NCBI RefSeq assembly: GCF_006864365.1
Contig: NZ_QHLJ01000006.1
Coordinates: forward strand, 1-64,000
Source: Campylobacter sp. MIT 99-7217
Lineage (GTDB): Bacteria; Campylobacterota; Campylobacteria; Campylobacterales; Campylobacteraceae
DNA: 64,000 bases
Direction: 5' to 3'
Position numbers and translations under genes: made by a program. Each line of letters begins with the position of its first letter. The stretch's first letter is position 1. Below the pieces are notes generated by a model. That model worked only from the letters and a program-made list of their open reading frames with translations, was not told where the DNA came from and made no database searches. Shown here piece by piece: positions 25,659-35,486 of the stretch.

Positions 25659-26641
25659 TGAATAAAGCTAAACAAATCAATCTTTTTCTTATGCTCTCTA
25701 GCAAGTAAAACTATCCTAAAATCCTGAAATTTGCTCTCATCATTTCCAAGCTCAAGCCTTAGCTCATCATACATAGAAAGTTCAGCCAAAACAAATAAAT
25801 ACGCCCTTAAAGCCTCTATGTTTTCATTTTTAAATCTTTTAAAAATGCTGATGATAGAATCAGGATTAAGCTTTTTAACGCCTATTTTAGCAATTTTTAA
25901 AAACTGCTTTTCATCAAAGGCATTGTCCTTCATAAAGCTTTCAAAATCAGTGCCATTAAGCTCTAAAGAACCCTCATCAAAACGCCTAAAAATAGCACAA
26001 ATTTGTTCGCTATTTTTGCTTGCTTTTAAAGCTTTGATCTGTTCTAAATTTCCACTTGTTAAAACCTTATCAAAGGCTAAGATATCAAGTTCATCTTCAA
26101 GCTCTTTTTTGTTTTTGATCCTTGAATATGCGTAGTTTATGTCATTTAAGATATGATTTTTTTCATTAAGCAAGGATAAGGCGTTATCGCTTGGAAGTTT
26201 AAATTTTTTAAGATTAGCTGTTTTGGTTTCTTTAAGCTCACTTAAAATATCTAAAATTTCATTAAATTTATCAAAATCTGGAATTTTTTGATGTGTTAAA
26301 AGGCTGGAACTTAAAGCGGCTGCATTTTTAAATTCTTTCGTTTTGAAAAAAATATGACTTTCTTTTTGCAAGAGCAAATCAAGAGCAAAAAGTTCAAATT
26401 TCTTAGCATCACTAAAGAAATTTTTGTATTTTAAATACCTCAAAAGTCCGTAAAAACTCATATGCAAAACTGCTGCAATAAACAAAAGCACAACAGGAAG
26501 CAAGATCCAAACCACGACCGGCAAGACAATATCATAAGCTCCAAGCGTTAAGGTATAATCTTGAGAATTTACATTAAAAACAAAAGCTCCTAAAATGACG
26601 ATATAAAGCAAGCTAGCAAAGATAAAAAGTTTAATTTTCAT
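25655..26641 (-). CDS. conserved membrane-anchored protein of unknown function
   Basis: This 328-residue protein begins with two membrane segments (LFIFASLLYIVILGAFVF; VVVWILLPVVLLFIAAVLHMSFYGLL), then a long helical cytoplasmic or periplasmic part with TPR-like repeats (FDKFNEILDILSELK; LEQIKALKASKNSEQICAIFR). There is no enzymatic motif. It sits between a dksA-like gene and dusB as in C. jejuni (Cj0124c), one base after the former. I do not recognise a function; the repeat-type body suggests protein binding. Confidence 0.75.
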   Translation of the reverse strand: MKIKLFIFASLLYIVILGAFVFNVNSQDYTLTLGAYDIVLPVVVWILLPVVLLFIAAVLHMSFYGLLRYLKYKNFFSDAKKFELFALDLLLQKESHIFFKTKEFKNAAALSSSLLTHQKIPDFDKFNEILDILSELKETKTANLKKFKLPSDNALSLLNEKNHILNDINYAYSRIKNKKELEDELDILAFDKVLTSGNLEQIKALKASKNSEQICAIFRRFDEGSLELNGTDFESFMKDNAFDEKQFLKIAKIGVKKLNPDSIISIFKRFKNENIEALRAYLFVLAELSMYDELRLELGNDESKFQDFRIVLLAREHKKKIDLFSFIQ

Positions 26642-26998
26642 TTATAATCCTTTTGATTTTTCATATTTTTCACGGCAATTTATACAATACCTTGCGTGAG
26701 GCTTGATTTTAAGCCGTTCTATGTTGATTTCTTCTTCGCAACCCTCACAAATTCCGTAATTTCCTTTTTTGATCCTAAGTAAAGAATTTTCTATGTATTC
26801 AAGTTCTTGTTTGAGGTTGTGATCTATGGTTTCTTCTATTTGCGAACTTGCTGTGATAACTGAAAAATCAATGTTATCATTAGGTTCGCTGTTATAAAGA
26901 TCTTCTATATCCTTGTTTGTTTGGTAAAGTTGGTTTAAAATTTCTTGTTTGCGACTTTCTAAAATTTCTTTAAATTTTTCAAGCTGTTTTGTGTCCAT
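26642..26998 (-). CDS. dksA: DksA/TraR-family C4 zinc-finger protein
   Basis: This 118-residue protein is a coiled-coil (LEKFKEILESRKQEILNQLYQTNKDIEDLYN, residues 5-45) plus a C-terminal zinc ribbon CEGCEEEINIERLKIKP with YCINCREKYE. DksA proteins enter the RNA polymerase secondary channel and, with ppGpp, lower ribosomal RNA transcription. The Asp residues of the coiled-coil tip are partly kept (NSEPNDNIDFS), so full DksA function is likely but not certain. It lies between rlmH and the gene at 25655 in the operon. Confidence 0.87.
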   Translation of the reverse strand: MDTKQLEKFKEILESRKQEILNQLYQTNKDIEDLYNSEPNDNIDFSVITASSQIEETIDHNLKQELEYIENSLLRIKKGNYGICEGCEEEINIERLKIKPHARYCINCREKYEKSKGL

Positions 26999-27006
26999 TT
27001 TCCTTC

Positions 27007-27459
27007 CTATTTATGATATGGGTGTTTGTATTTGATACAAAATCCACGATAAATTTGCTCTAAAAGTAAAATTTTTACAAACTGATGTGCTAGGGTTAAG
27101 CGACTTAAAGAAAGGGCAAGATCAAAGCTTTTGATAAATTCTTCTTCCAAGCCAAATGCCCCACCTATAAAAAATGAAAGTTCATTTTTGTCACTAAGTA
27201 AATTTGAAAACTCAAGGCTGTTTAGCTCTTTTCCTCTTTCATCAAGCACCACACAAAAGCCTTTTTTATAAGGCTTTAACTGCTCTTCATAACTTTTTTT
27301 AGCTTCCTTAGCTCCGATCTTTTGGGCATTAGCTATTTTGTTATTAAACAAAGAAATATCTTTTAAAAGAGCAAATTTAGAGATAAATTTGATGTATTTT
27401 TCTTCACTTTCTTTAAATTCTAAAGAATTTTTTTGTATGGAAAAGACATTGATTTGCAA
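27007..27459 (-). CDS. rlmH: 23S rRNA (pseudouridine1915-N3)-methyltransferase
   Basis: RlmH methylates pseudouridine 1915 of helix 69 using SAM. The 150-residue protein has the SPOUT-fold knot motifs LDERGKEL near 83, [13 protein letters not shown] near 106, and [25 protein letters not shown] with the terminal KYKHPYHK. It lies 2 bases after accD and 8 bases before the dksA-like gene on the minus strand. Confidence 0.93.
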   Translation of the reverse strand: MQINVFSIQKNSLEFKESEEKYIKFISKFALLKDISLFNNKIANAQKIGAKEAKKSYEEQLKPYKKGFCVVLDERGKELNSLEFSNLLSDKNELSFFIGGAFGLEEEFIKSFDLALSLSRLTLAHQFVKILLLEQIYRGFCIKYKHPYHK

Positions 27460-27461
27460 GA

Positions 27462-28307
27462 TTAAGCCTTAGAGAATAATTTTAAAAAATCACTAATGAA
27501 CTGCTTTTGCTCGCTTCTTGGGACAATGCTATCGATTAACCCATGTTCAAGCAAAAACTCTGCTCTTTGAAAGCCCTCTGGCAGATCAGCACCTATGGTT
27601 TGTTTGATCACTCTAGCTCCTGCAAAGCCTACCAAAGCACCCGGTTCAGCGATAATGATATCGCCTAAAAAAGCAAAAGAAGCTGAAACCCCACCCATAG
27701 TAGGATCAGTTAAGACGCTGATAAAAGGAAGTTTTTCTTTGTCTAAAAGCTTTAGTGCTGCACTTGTTTTGCTCATTTGCATTAAAGAAAAGGTGCTTTC
27801 TTGCATTCTTGCTCCACCTGAAGCAGAAACGATAACAAGAGGAGTCTTAGCCATGATAGCTCTTTGAACAGCACGAACGATCTTTTCGCCCTCAACCGAA
27901 CTTAAACTTCCTCCCATGAAAGAAAAATCAAAAACCACGAGCTGAGTTTTTATCCCATCTATCAAGCATTCTCCACTGATCACAGCACTTTTGCGTCCTG
28001 TTTTTTCTTCACTTTCGCTCAAGCGTTTTTTATAAGACTTACTATCGACAAAATTTAAAGGATCAGTTGCCTCTAAATCAGCGTCAAATTCAACAAAGCT
28101 TCCCTCATCACTAAGAACTTCTATCCTCTTTAGTGGAGAAATTCTCATATGAAAACCACATTTTGGACAGACATTAAGACAAACTTGAATTTCTTTATAA
28201 TACATCAAAGCATGGCAATTATCACATTTTACCCAGTGATTTGGAGCTTCACTTGGGTTTGCTTGCTTGCGTCTGATACCTGAAAACATCTCTAAAAAGT
28301 TCATCAC
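27462..28307 (-). CDS. accD: acetyl-CoA carboxylase carboxyltransferase subunit beta
   Basis: AccD carries the zinc-binding half of the carboxyltransferase that moves CO2 from biotin to acetyl-CoA at the first step of fatty acid synthesis. The 281-residue protein has a four-Cys zinc ribbon ([10 protein letters not shown] and CLNVCPKCG, residues 28-52) and the crotonase core with [21 protein letters not shown] and [16 protein letters not shown]. It starts MMNF; the second Met one codon on is equally possible. It is the first gene after bamA, 66 bases apart. Confidence 0.96.
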   Translation of the reverse strand: MMNFLEMFSGIRRKQANPSEAPNHWVKCDNCHALMYYKEIQVCLNVCPKCGFHMRISPLKRIEVLSDEGSFVEFDADLEATDPLNFVDSKSYKKRLSESEEKTGRKSAVISGECLIDGIKTQLVVFDFSFMGGSLSSVEGEKIVRAVQRAIMAKTPLVIVSASGGARMQESTFSLMQMSKTSAALKLLDKEKLPFISVLTDPTMGGVSASFAFLGDIIIAEPGALVGFAGARVIKQTIGADLPEGFQRAEFLLEHGLIDSIVPRSEQKQFISDFLKLFSKA

Positions 28308-28373
28308 TCTACCTAAATTCTTTAATTATCAAAGTCTATTATAACAAAAAAACTTTATCTTTTTGCTTAGTTG

Positions 28374-30599
28374 CTAAAACCTTGTTCCTAGCGTGAATTC
28401 AAAGCTATTTGTATCATCATTTTCTTTAGCATTTAAAGCTTTTGCAAAGATGAGTTGCAAAGGACCGATAGGAGTAATCCACTCTATAGCAACACCTGTG
28501 CTATAACGATGAATACTCTCATGGACATTTAAATTTTCTTTGCCATTAATACCATAATCAAAAAACAAAGCCCCTCTTAACTTGATCCTATCTATAAGAG
28601 GAAAGGAAAGCTCAGCTGAATTAGTAAAAGCAATAGTTCCACCATATTCGTAACCATAGATATTTTTAGGGCTGACACTCCTGCTATCAAAACCACGGAT
28701 AGAATTGATACCGCCTAGATAAATTCTTTGATTGATAGGTAATTTTCCTCTATCCCAAACCTTATAAAAATTTGCCTTATAACGATAAATCAAATCCACA
28801 TTGATAAAATCTTTTAATCCTTGATAAAAATTAAAACTTGTACTTGAGGAAATAAATTTTTGATCTCCGCCAACTCCTGCAAATTCCAAAGCTGTTGAGG
28901 CGATAATCCCGCTTCTTGGCAAATAATAATCATCTGTGTTGTTAAAGCCTATGGACGGAGTAATAGAACTTTTTGTACTTCTTCCAAGCTCATAGCCTGT
29001 AGCTAAAAGAGTATCTGAAAGTGCGTAAATATCATCTTTTTCAAAATTATAAGTGAGTGCAGCATGATAATATCTTGCAAATTGGCGTCCTAAAGTTACA
29101 TCAAAACCTCGGTTTTTTTCACTATAATTGTTCCAGTCATAGTCATTTGCATATAAATTCCCACCCAAACTAAACTGCGAATCCCTTAAACGAGGATTTG
29201 TAAGCCCTATACGACCTGAAAGCGTGGTATCACTTTTGTCAATGCTGATGATACTTTTCATTCCTGAACCAAAAATATTGCTATCAGATAAGGAAGCATT
29301 TAAAAGTAAGCCATCAGTTGAGCCATATCCAATACCTCCTGAAATAGATCCTGTTGAAGCCTCTTTAACCTCAACGATCAAATCAAGCTCAGTATCGCTT
29401 ACTCTTTGTTCTTTTATCTGCACATCATCAAAATATGAAGTTCTTCTTAAGGCATTGCTTGATTCTGTAAGATCGCTTTTGTGGTAGAGATTGCCCTCGG
29501 TTACAAAAAGCTCTCTACGAACGACCTTATCAGCAGTTCTTGAATTTCCTGAAATGATGACATTTCTTATGTAAACCTTATCATTTGGGACAACCCTGAA
29601 AACAATGTCTATTTCTTGATTAAACTCATCTTTTTTTATATCAGGATAAACCTGAGCAAAGGCATAACCTAAATCAGCAGTATCTGTTTGAATTGAACTA
29701 ATATCAGCTCTAATTTTTTCTATATTAGCGTATTTACCGACCTTAGACTTAAGTTTTTTAGCTTTTTTTATATTACTTTGAGTCTCAAAAACAGGATTTT
29801 CTATAGCTATGCTTGTGATCTTGTAACGATTGCCTTCTTTTATAAAATAACTCAAATCAGCCTTATAGGTATCAGTATCCGTTCTTAAAAAAGCAGGCGA
29901 AACCTCGACATCAAGATAGCCCATCTTCATATACTCATCGCCAATCCTTGAGCTATCAGAACTTAGTTCAAAAATTTTCAAAGCCCCATCATTTCTACCC
30001 CACATCCAGCCCATAAATTCGCGTTTTTTATTAGCTATGACAGGCTCAACATCGCCATAATCAAGCTTTTTACTCCCACTTAACAAAACATTTTCTATGG
30101 TGATATTTTCGCCACGATTGACTATAAATTCGAGCTTCAATCCATTTGAATTACTTAATTTTTCGGTATTTACTTCAACTATGGTATCAAAATACCCCTT
30201 TGACTCATAAAAAAGTTTTATACGATTTGCTGCTTCTTTGACAACACCCTCATCGTAAAGATAGCCTTTTTTGAGATTTAAAATAGTATCAATTTGTTTT
30301 TTGTCATTTGAAGCAACGCCGGTTATATCAATCTTTGCAATACTTAATTTTTCAACCACTTTTATCGTTAAAATGCGGTTATTTTCTTCTATCACAATAT
30401 CACTAAAATAATTTTGCTTATATAAATTTAAAAGGGCTTGATTGATATTTTGAGCATTAATCTCATCATTTATTTTAAGACCCAAAAGTTCTATAGCACT
30501 TTCTTTAGAAAGCTGGGTTAAGCCTTCAAAATTAATTTGTTCTATTTTAGCACCCAAGCATAAGTTAGCAAATAAACAAATGCTAATTATTTTTTTCAT
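28374..30599 (-). CDS. bamA: outer-membrane protein assembly factor BamA
   Basis: BamA is the core of the machine that inserts beta-barrel proteins into the outer membrane. The 741-residue precursor has a signal peptide (MKKIISICLFANLCLGA), POTRA domains to about residue 400 (repeating FDG-like elements such as IKKGYLYDE and GYLDVEVSPAFL), and a C-terminal barrel with GGTIAFTNSAELSFPL, EWITPIGPLQLIFAKAL and the terminal aromatic FTLGTRF. It sits at the start of a minus-strand operon, divergent from tyrA, as in C. jejuni. Confidence 0.96.
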   Translation of the reverse strand: MKKIISICLFANLCLGAKIEQINFEGLTQLSKESAIELLGLKINDEINAQNINQALLNLYKQNYFSDIVIEENNRILTIKVVEKLSIAKIDITGVASNDKKQIDTILNLKKGYLYDEGVVKEAANRIKLFYESKGYFDTIVEVNTEKLSNSNGLKLEFIVNRGENITIENVLLSGSKKLDYGDVEPVIANKKREFMGWMWGRNDGALKIFELSSDSSRIGDEYMKMGYLDVEVSPAFLRTDTDTYKADLSYFIKEGNRYKITSIAIENPVFETQSNIKKAKKLKSKVGKYANIEKIRADISSIQTDTADLGYAFAQVYPDIKKDEFNQEIDIVFRVVPNDKVYIRNVIISGNSRTADKVVRRELFVTEGNLYHKSDLTESSNALRRTSYFDDVQIKEQRVSDTELDLIVEVKEASTGSISGGIGYGSTDGLLLNASLSDSNIFGSGMKSIISIDKSDTTLSGRIGLTNPRLRDSQFSLGGNLYANDYDWNNYSEKNRGFDVTLGRQFARYYHAALTYNFEKDDIYALSDTLLATGYELGRSTKSSITPSIGFNNTDDYYLPRSGIIASTALEFAGVGGDQKFISSSTSFNFYQGLKDFINVDLIYRYKANFYKVWDRGKLPINQRIYLGGINSIRGFDSRSVSPKNIYGYEYGGTIAFTNSAELSFPLIDRIKLRGALFFDYGINGKENLNVHESIHRYSTGVAIEWITPIGPLQLIFAKALNAKENDDTNSFEFTLGTRF

Positions 30600-30679
30600 T
30601 AAATTTTTTACCTATATTTTTATTAAACCGATATAATAACGAAGAAATTTAAATCAAGAGTTTAATTTTAAGGAAAAAA

Positions 30680-31507
30680 ATGAAAATAGCTATCATAGGG
30701 CTTGGACTTATAGGTGGTTCTTTGGGACTTTGTTTAAGGGATAATAAGCTTGTTTCAGCTGTTTATGGAATGGATTTAAACAAAGAACACGAGCAAATTG
30801 CCTTAGAGCTTGGACTTATACACGAGCTTATAGAATTTAAGGATCTTAAAAATTGCGATATTATCTTTCTTGCAACGCCTGTTGATGCCATTGTGGAGCT
30901 TTTGCAAAAGCTTAAGGATCTGCCTAGTAATGTTACGATCATCGAGCTTGGAAGCACTAAAAGAAAGATCATAGAAAGCTTGCCAAAAAAGCTTATCAAG
31001 CAAACCATTTTTGCTCACCCTATGAGAGGCACTGAAAACAGCGGTCCAAGAGCTGCTTTTAAAGAGCTTTATAAAGACGGCGTTTGCGTGCTTTGCGATA
31101 GCGAGGTGGCTGATGATTTACACCAAAAAAGAGCGGTAGAAGTTTTCTCTCATTTGGGCATGAAAATCGTCTTTATGGATAGCTTAGATCATGATCATCA
31201 CACGGCGATCATCTCGCATTTACCTCATGTCATCAGCTTTTCTTTGGCAAATTTCGTGATGAAAGAAGAAAATAAACGCAATATCGTGCATCTAGCAGGA
31301 GGTTCTTTTAAGGGCATGAGCCGTATAGCAAAGTCAAGTCCTGCCATGTGGGGAAGCATTTTTGAGCAAAATAAAGACAATCTTTTAAATTCCATAGAAC
31401 ATTTTCAAAAAGAGCTAGAAACTTGCAAAAAAATGATCCAAGAAGATAGACTTGATGAGCTTAAAATATGGATGCAAAAGGCAAATACTTTGAGAGAAAT
31501 TTTGTGA
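30680..31507 (+). CDS. tyrA: prephenate dehydrogenase
   Basis: TyrA oxidatively decarboxylates prephenate to 4-hydroxyphenylpyruvate for tyrosine synthesis. The 275-residue protein begins with a Rossmann motif (IIGLGLIGGSLGLCL), then LATPVDAIVE, GSTKRKI and HPMRGTENSGP, with HHTAIISHLPHVIS providing the active-site His. It has no chorismate mutase or ACT domain, so it is the monofunctional form. It is divergent from bamA; gene order follows C. jejuni Cj0130. Confidence 0.94.
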   Translation: MKIAIIGLGLIGGSLGLCLRDNKLVSAVYGMDLNKEHEQIALELGLIHELIEFKDLKNCDIIFLATPVDAIVELLQKLKDLPSNVTIIELGSTKRKIIESLPKKLIKQTIFAHPMRGTENSGPRAAFKELYKDGVCVLCDSEVADDLHQKRAVEVFSHLGMKIVFMDSLDHDHHTAIISHLPHVISFSLANFVMKEENKRNIVHLAGGSFKGMSRIAKSSPAMWGSIFEQNKDNLLNSIEHFQKELETCKKMIQEDRLDELKIWMQKANTLREIL

Positions 31508-31631
31508 TTTGCTGATATTTTTGCCTTTTTTAAATAACAAATTAAATTTTTAGGCATTTATTTATAAATATTAACTCAGTTAGGATACAATGGGTTGCAA
31601 AAATTTTGAAGCTCATTAATGGCGGTTTTGT

Positions 31632-33014
31632 ATGGCTCGAAGGGATAATAAAAAATTACTTCTTTATACTCTCATTGTTATACTCATTTTTGGTATATTT
31701 TTTTTCCTACCAAAACTTGAAATTTTAGAACAAAACAAGCCAAATATTTTCATAAATGACACCGTTTATAGCAACTTAAAAGAAGCCTTACCCTTAAGAC
31801 TCACAGATGAACATAGGGGCATAAAGCGTGTTAAAATTTCTTTAAAAAAAGATGTGAATGAAACAGCAAATGTTTTAATGGATCAAAAATTTAGCAATAA
31901 CAAAGAACTTGTTTTGCAAATTTCTTTACCAAAGCTTGCCTATAAAGAAAAATTAAACTCTTATCTCATGGATATAGAAGTTTGGGACTCTAGTCTTTGG
32001 GGCTGGTTTTCTGGAAATCTCTCAAAAAAAAGCATTCGTGTTATCATAGATGATAAAAAGCCTATGTTAAATATTTTGGCTAATTCTTACCAGATAGAAC
32101 AAGGCGGTGCAGCAAGCGTTGTTTTTGAGGCTAGAGATGAAAATTTAGATGAGGCTTATATCCTTACGGATAAAGGCAAGAGATTTGAGGTTGTGCCTTT
32201 TATCAAGGAAAATTTTTATGCAAGCTTGATCGCTTGGGATTCTAAAGATAAGGATTTTAGAGCTTATGTTGTGCTTAAAGATAAGGCAGGAAATGAAACA
32301 AAAGAACGCATAAGGTATTATTTTTTAAATAAGAAATACAGAGAGTCAAATATCGCTCTTAATGATAGATTTTTAGACGGCAAAATAGAACAACTTGCTA
32401 ATCAATACGCACCAGAGCCTGATGAGCTTGACAGACTAGCTAAATTTAAATTTGTAAATGAAACCTTAAGGCTAGGAAATGAAGCCTTGATCCATAAGAT
32501 CACAAGTAAAATTCAAGAAAAAGAATTAAATGAAAATTTTAAGCTCAAGCTTTTTTTGCCTCTAAAAAATGCGATGAAAGTGGCTGATTTTGCTGATCAT
32601 AGGTTTTATTCGTATAAGGATAAATTTGTTAGCGATTCTTATCATTTGGGGCTTGATTTAGCAAGCGTAGCTGAAGCTCCTATCATCACAAACAATGACG
32701 GAGAAGTCGTTTTTGCGGAAGAAAATGGAATTTATGGAAATAATGTTGTTGTTTATCATGGATTTGGCTTATATACACTTTATGGGCATTGCTCATCAAG
32801 AAGAGTAAGCGAGGGAGATAAGGTTTATGAGGGAGATGTTATTGCCAATACAGGAGTAAGTGGTTTAGCCTTGGGCGATCATTTGCACTTTGGTGTTTTG
32901 GTGCAAGGGGTTGAAGTGCGTCCTGAGCAGTTTCAAGATCCAATTTGGCTCAAAAATAATATCCACGAAGTTTTGGAAAATGCAAAAAAAATAATTTTAA
33001 GGCAAAGACAATGA
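31632..33014 (+). CDS. M23-family peptidoglycan endopeptidase, Cj0131/Pgp3-like
   Basis: This is a periplasmic LytM-type metallopeptidase anchored by one N-terminal segment (LLLYTLIVILIFGIFFFLP). The catalytic domain lies at about residues 330-440 and keeps the zinc ligands: YHLGLDLA (His, Asp) and GDHLHFGVLVQG (His-x-His), with YGHC in between. Before it lies an all-beta region with Ig-like turns. In C. jejuni the gene at this position trims peptide cross-links and affects helical shape. The weak site before the ATG leaves the start open by a few codons. It overlaps lpxC by 4 bases (ATGA). Confidence 0.88.
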   Translation: MARRDNKKLLLYTLIVILIFGIFFFLPKLEILEQNKPNIFINDTVYSNLKEALPLRLTDEHRGIKRVKISLKKDVNETANVLMDQKFSNNKELVLQISLPKLAYKEKLNSYLMDIEVWDSSLWGWFSGNLSKKSIRVIIDDKKPMLNILANSYQIEQGGAASVVFEARDENLDEAYILTDKGKRFEVVPFIKENFYASLIAWDSKDKDFRAYVVLKDKAGNETKERIRYYFLNKKYRESNIALNDRFLDGKIEQLANQYAPEPDELDRLAKFKFVNETLRLGNEALIHKITSKIQEKELNENFKLKLFLPLKNAMKVADFADHRFYSYKDKFVSDSYHLGLDLASVAEAPIITNNDGEVVFAEENGIYGNNVVVYHGFGLYTLYGHCSSRRVSEGDKVYEGDVIANTGVSGLALGDHLHFGVLVQGVEVRPEQFQDPIWLKNNIHEVLENAKKIILRQRQ

Positions 33015-33889
33015 ATCAACTAAGTATAGCAAAAAGCGTAAAAGGCGTAGGTATAGGACTTCATAAAGGCGAGCCTATAGAGCTTATTTTAGAGCCTTTA
33101 GAAGCAAATAGTGGTATCGTTTTTTTTAGAAGTGATTTAAATGTGAGCTATAAGGCAGAACCTGCAAATGTGATCAATACAAAGCTTGCAACGGTCATTG
33201 GCGATAGTAGAGGCTATATCTCGACTATAGAGCATTTAATGAGTGCGATTAATGCTTACGGAATAGACAATATCCGTATAGTTTTAAACTCAAATGAAGC
33301 TCCTGTTATGGACGGATCTAGCATTAGTTTTTGTATGATGCTTGATGAGGCTGGATTAAAAGAACTTGACGCACCTAAAAAAATCATGGTGATTAAAAAA
33401 CCTATAGAGGTTAGAGACGGGGATAAATTTGTTCGTATCACCCCAACAAACGAGCCTCGCATAAATTATACAATCAAATTTGACAATGCCATGATAGGCG
33501 AACAAACTTATAATTTTGAATTCAGCAAAAAAAATTATATCGAAGAAATCGCAAGAGCTAGAACTTTTGGTTTTTTAAAAGATGTAGAAACCCTAAGAGC
33601 GATGAATTTGGCTCTGGGCGGAAGCCTTGAAAATACCGTGGTCGTTGATGAAAACCGCATTTTAAATCCTGAGGGTTTGCGTTTTAAAGATGAGTTTGTG
33701 CGTCATAAAATTTTAGACGCCATTGGAGATTTAACCTTACTTGGATATAGAGTTTATGGGGATTATATATCTTATGCAGGAAGTCATCATTTAAATCACT
33801 TGCTTACTAAAGAAATTTTAAAAGATACAAGTGCTTATGAAATCGTAAGTGTTGCTCGGGAAAAAAATTACGAAAAGGTTTTTGCATAG
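33011..33889 (+). CDS. lpxC: UDP-3-O-acyl-N-acetylglucosamine deacetylase
   Basis: LpxC is the zinc-dependent committed step of lipid A synthesis. The 292 residues are normal. Motifs: VGIGLHKGEP at the N-terminus, TIEHLMSAINAYGIDN (zinc His), ARTFGFLKDVE, the Asp loop ALGGSLENTVVVDE, VRHKILDAIGDL (zinc His and Asp) and AGSHHLNHLL at the C-terminus. It is coupled to the M23 gene by overlap. The stop TAG overlaps the apparent start of the tsaB-like gene (33886-33889). Confidence 0.96.
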   Translation: MNQLSIAKSVKGVGIGLHKGEPIELILEPLEANSGIVFFRSDLNVSYKAEPANVINTKLATVIGDSRGYISTIEHLMSAINAYGIDNIRIVLNSNEAPVMDGSSISFCMMLDEAGLKELDAPKKIMVIKKPIEVRDGDKFVRITPTNEPRINYTIKFDNAMIGEQTYNFEFSKKNYIEEIARARTFGFLKDVETLRAMNLALGGSLENTVVVDENRILNPEGLRFKDEFVRHKILDAIGDLTLLGYRVYGDYISYAGSHHLNHLLTKEILKDTSAYEIVSVAREKNYEKVFA

Positions 33890-34332
33890 AAAAAGTTTGC
33901 TTACTTCTTAATGCCTTATCAAAACCTATCATGCTTGGGGTTTATAAAGATGAACTTTTGTTTGAAAAATACCAAAGCGATGAAAGAGCAAGTGAGTTTT
34001 TACCTAAAATTTTGCAAAATTTACTTGAGAAATATAGCCTTGAAAAGCTCATTTATGCTAATGGTCCTGGTTCTTTTATGGGGATAAAGATCAGCTTTTT
34101 GTGCTTTCAAACCCTAAGTATAGTAAAAAATATCCCTATGTTTGCCGTAAGTGGCTTTGAACTTAACGGCTTTAAGCCTATCAGTGCTAATAATCAGCTT
34201 TGTTTTGTCTATGAAAATAAGCAAATTTCTTTGCAAAAAGCAGCAGGGGCTGAGTTTTTCTTGCCTGATCATCTTTCTTGCTTAAATTTAAGCGAGGATA
34301 TTTTACCTTTTTATTTTATCGATGCAGTTTGA
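33886..34332 (+). CDS. TsaB-like protein (YeaZ family), with an atypical start
   Basis: TsaB is the partner of TsaD in making the t6A base at tRNA position 37. The reading frame includes LNALSKPIMLGVYKDELLFEK and NGPGSFMGIKIS, the family's start and G-loop. No ATG, GTG or TTG lies in frame before the first conserved segment. The first ATG (33931) would cut the N-terminal strand. ATA at 33886 overlaps the lpxC stop (ATAG), and AAGG lies seven bases before it, so translation may start there or by re-initiation. The 148 residues are short for TsaB; the C-terminal half is reduced. Confidence 0.65.
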   Translation: MEKVCLLLNALSKPIMLGVYKDELLFEKYQSDERASEFLPKILQNLLEKYSLEKLIYANGPGSFMGIKISFLCFQTLSIVKNIPMFAVSGFELNGFKPISANNQLCFVYENKQISLQKAAGAEFFLPDHLSCLNLSEDILPFYFIDAV

Positions 34333-34340
34333 GGATAAAT

Positions 34341-35219
34341 TTGAAAATACGAGTAAGTGCCACAAGTGCAAATTTAGGACCGGGTTTTGATTGTTTGGGT
34401 TTGGCTTTAGGGCTTTTTAATGAGGTGCTTATAAAGCCCTCAAAGGCTTTTGACATAAGCATTAAGGGCTTTGGAGAAAAAAGTGCAAATTTAGCCAAAA
34501 ACAATCTTTTCATACAAATTTTTAAAGAAATTTGTCAAAAACACGGACAAGAAAGGCTTGATTTTTCCTTTCATTTTAACAACCAAATTCCTTTTTCAAG
34601 GGGACTTGGAAGCTCTTCTTCTATCATCATTGCAGCACTTGTTGCAGTGCATGAAATTTTAGGTTTAAAAATAGAAAAAAAAGAGCTTTTAAATTTAGCC
34701 CTAAGATATGAAAATCACCCAGATAACATAGCTCCTGCCGTTTATGGAGGTTTTGTTTGCTCTATTTTGCATAAAAACGAAGTTTATAGCATAAAAAAGG
34801 ATATTGATACAAATTTAAAAGCCTTACTTGTCATACCAAGCGTAAAAATAAGCACTGAGCAAAGTAGATTAGCTCTTAAGAAAAATATCGCTTTTCAAGA
34901 TTGTGTGTATAATATCTCGCATTCTTCCTTGCTAACGGCTTGTTTTTTAGAAAAAAAATATGATTTGCTTAAAATAGCAAGTAAAGATAGGTTGCATCAA
35001 TTTTATAGAATGAAAAACCTACCAGAGCTTTTTGAAGTACAAAAATTTGCTCTTGAAAATAATGCTTTAATGAGTACGCTCTCAGGCTCAGGATCAAGCT
35101 TTTTTAACCTTGTTTATGAAGAGGACGGCTTAAATTTAAGGCAAAAAATGCAAGATAAATTTAAAAATTTTCAAATCGAGCTTTTAGAATTTAACAATAA
35201 AGGCTTTGAAATTTGCTAA
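34341..35219 (+). CDS. thrB: homoserine kinase
   Basis: ThrB phosphorylates homoserine for threonine synthesis. It is a GHMP kinase with the opening VSATSANLGPGFDCLGLALGL, the ATP-binding PFSRGLGSSSSIIIAALVA (near 90), and STLSGSGSSFFNLV close to the C-terminus. The start is TTG at 34341 with GAGGAT eight bases upstream; the longer frame starting at 34278 runs into the previous gene and is rejected. This gives 292 residues, the usual size. It is 8 bases from the tsaB-like gene and 24 bases before ylxR. Confidence 0.94.
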   Translation: MKIRVSATSANLGPGFDCLGLALGLFNEVLIKPSKAFDISIKGFGEKSANLAKNNLFIQIFKEICQKHGQERLDFSFHFNNQIPFSRGLGSSSSIIIAALVAVHEILGLKIEKKELLNLALRYENHPDNIAPAVYGGFVCSILHKNEVYSIKKDIDTNLKALLVIPSVKISTEQSRLALKKNIAFQDCVYNISHSSLLTACFLEKKYDLLKIASKDRLHQFYRMKNLPELFEVQKFALENNALMSTLSGSGSSFFNLVYEEDGLNLRQKMQDKFKNFQIELLEFNNKGFEIC

Positions 35220-35243
35220 AAATCAAGAAAAAAAGATATAATT

Positions 35244-35486
35244 TTGAAAAATCATATACCTATTAGAATGTGTATCATTTGCAAGGCAAGAAAAGAACAA
35301 AAAAGTTTATTTCGTTTTGGTGTAAAAATGGGTAAAATTCATTTAAATTTAGGCACAGGAAGAAGTTTTTATGTCTGTTCTTCTTGTCTAAATAAAGATG
35401 AAAAGGCGTTTCGCAAGATAAAAATACACAATTTAAAGGTCGATCAGCAAGATCTAAAGGAGTTAGTTTTAAATGTCAAAGGTTAG
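35244..35486 (+). CDS. YlxR/DUF448 RNA-binding protein
   Basis: This is an 80-residue basic protein with the DUF448 signature [19 protein letters not shown] and the later [13 protein letters not shown]. YlxR proteins sit between nusA and infB in many bacteria and bind RNA, for example RNase P in other phyla; here nusA is absent. The start is TTG. The stop overlaps infB by 14 bases, so the genes are coupled. Confidence 0.85.
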   Translation: MKNHIPIRMCIICKARKEQKSLFRFGVKMGKIHLNLGTGRSFYVCSSCLNKDEKAFRKIKIHNLKVDQQDLKELVLNVKG

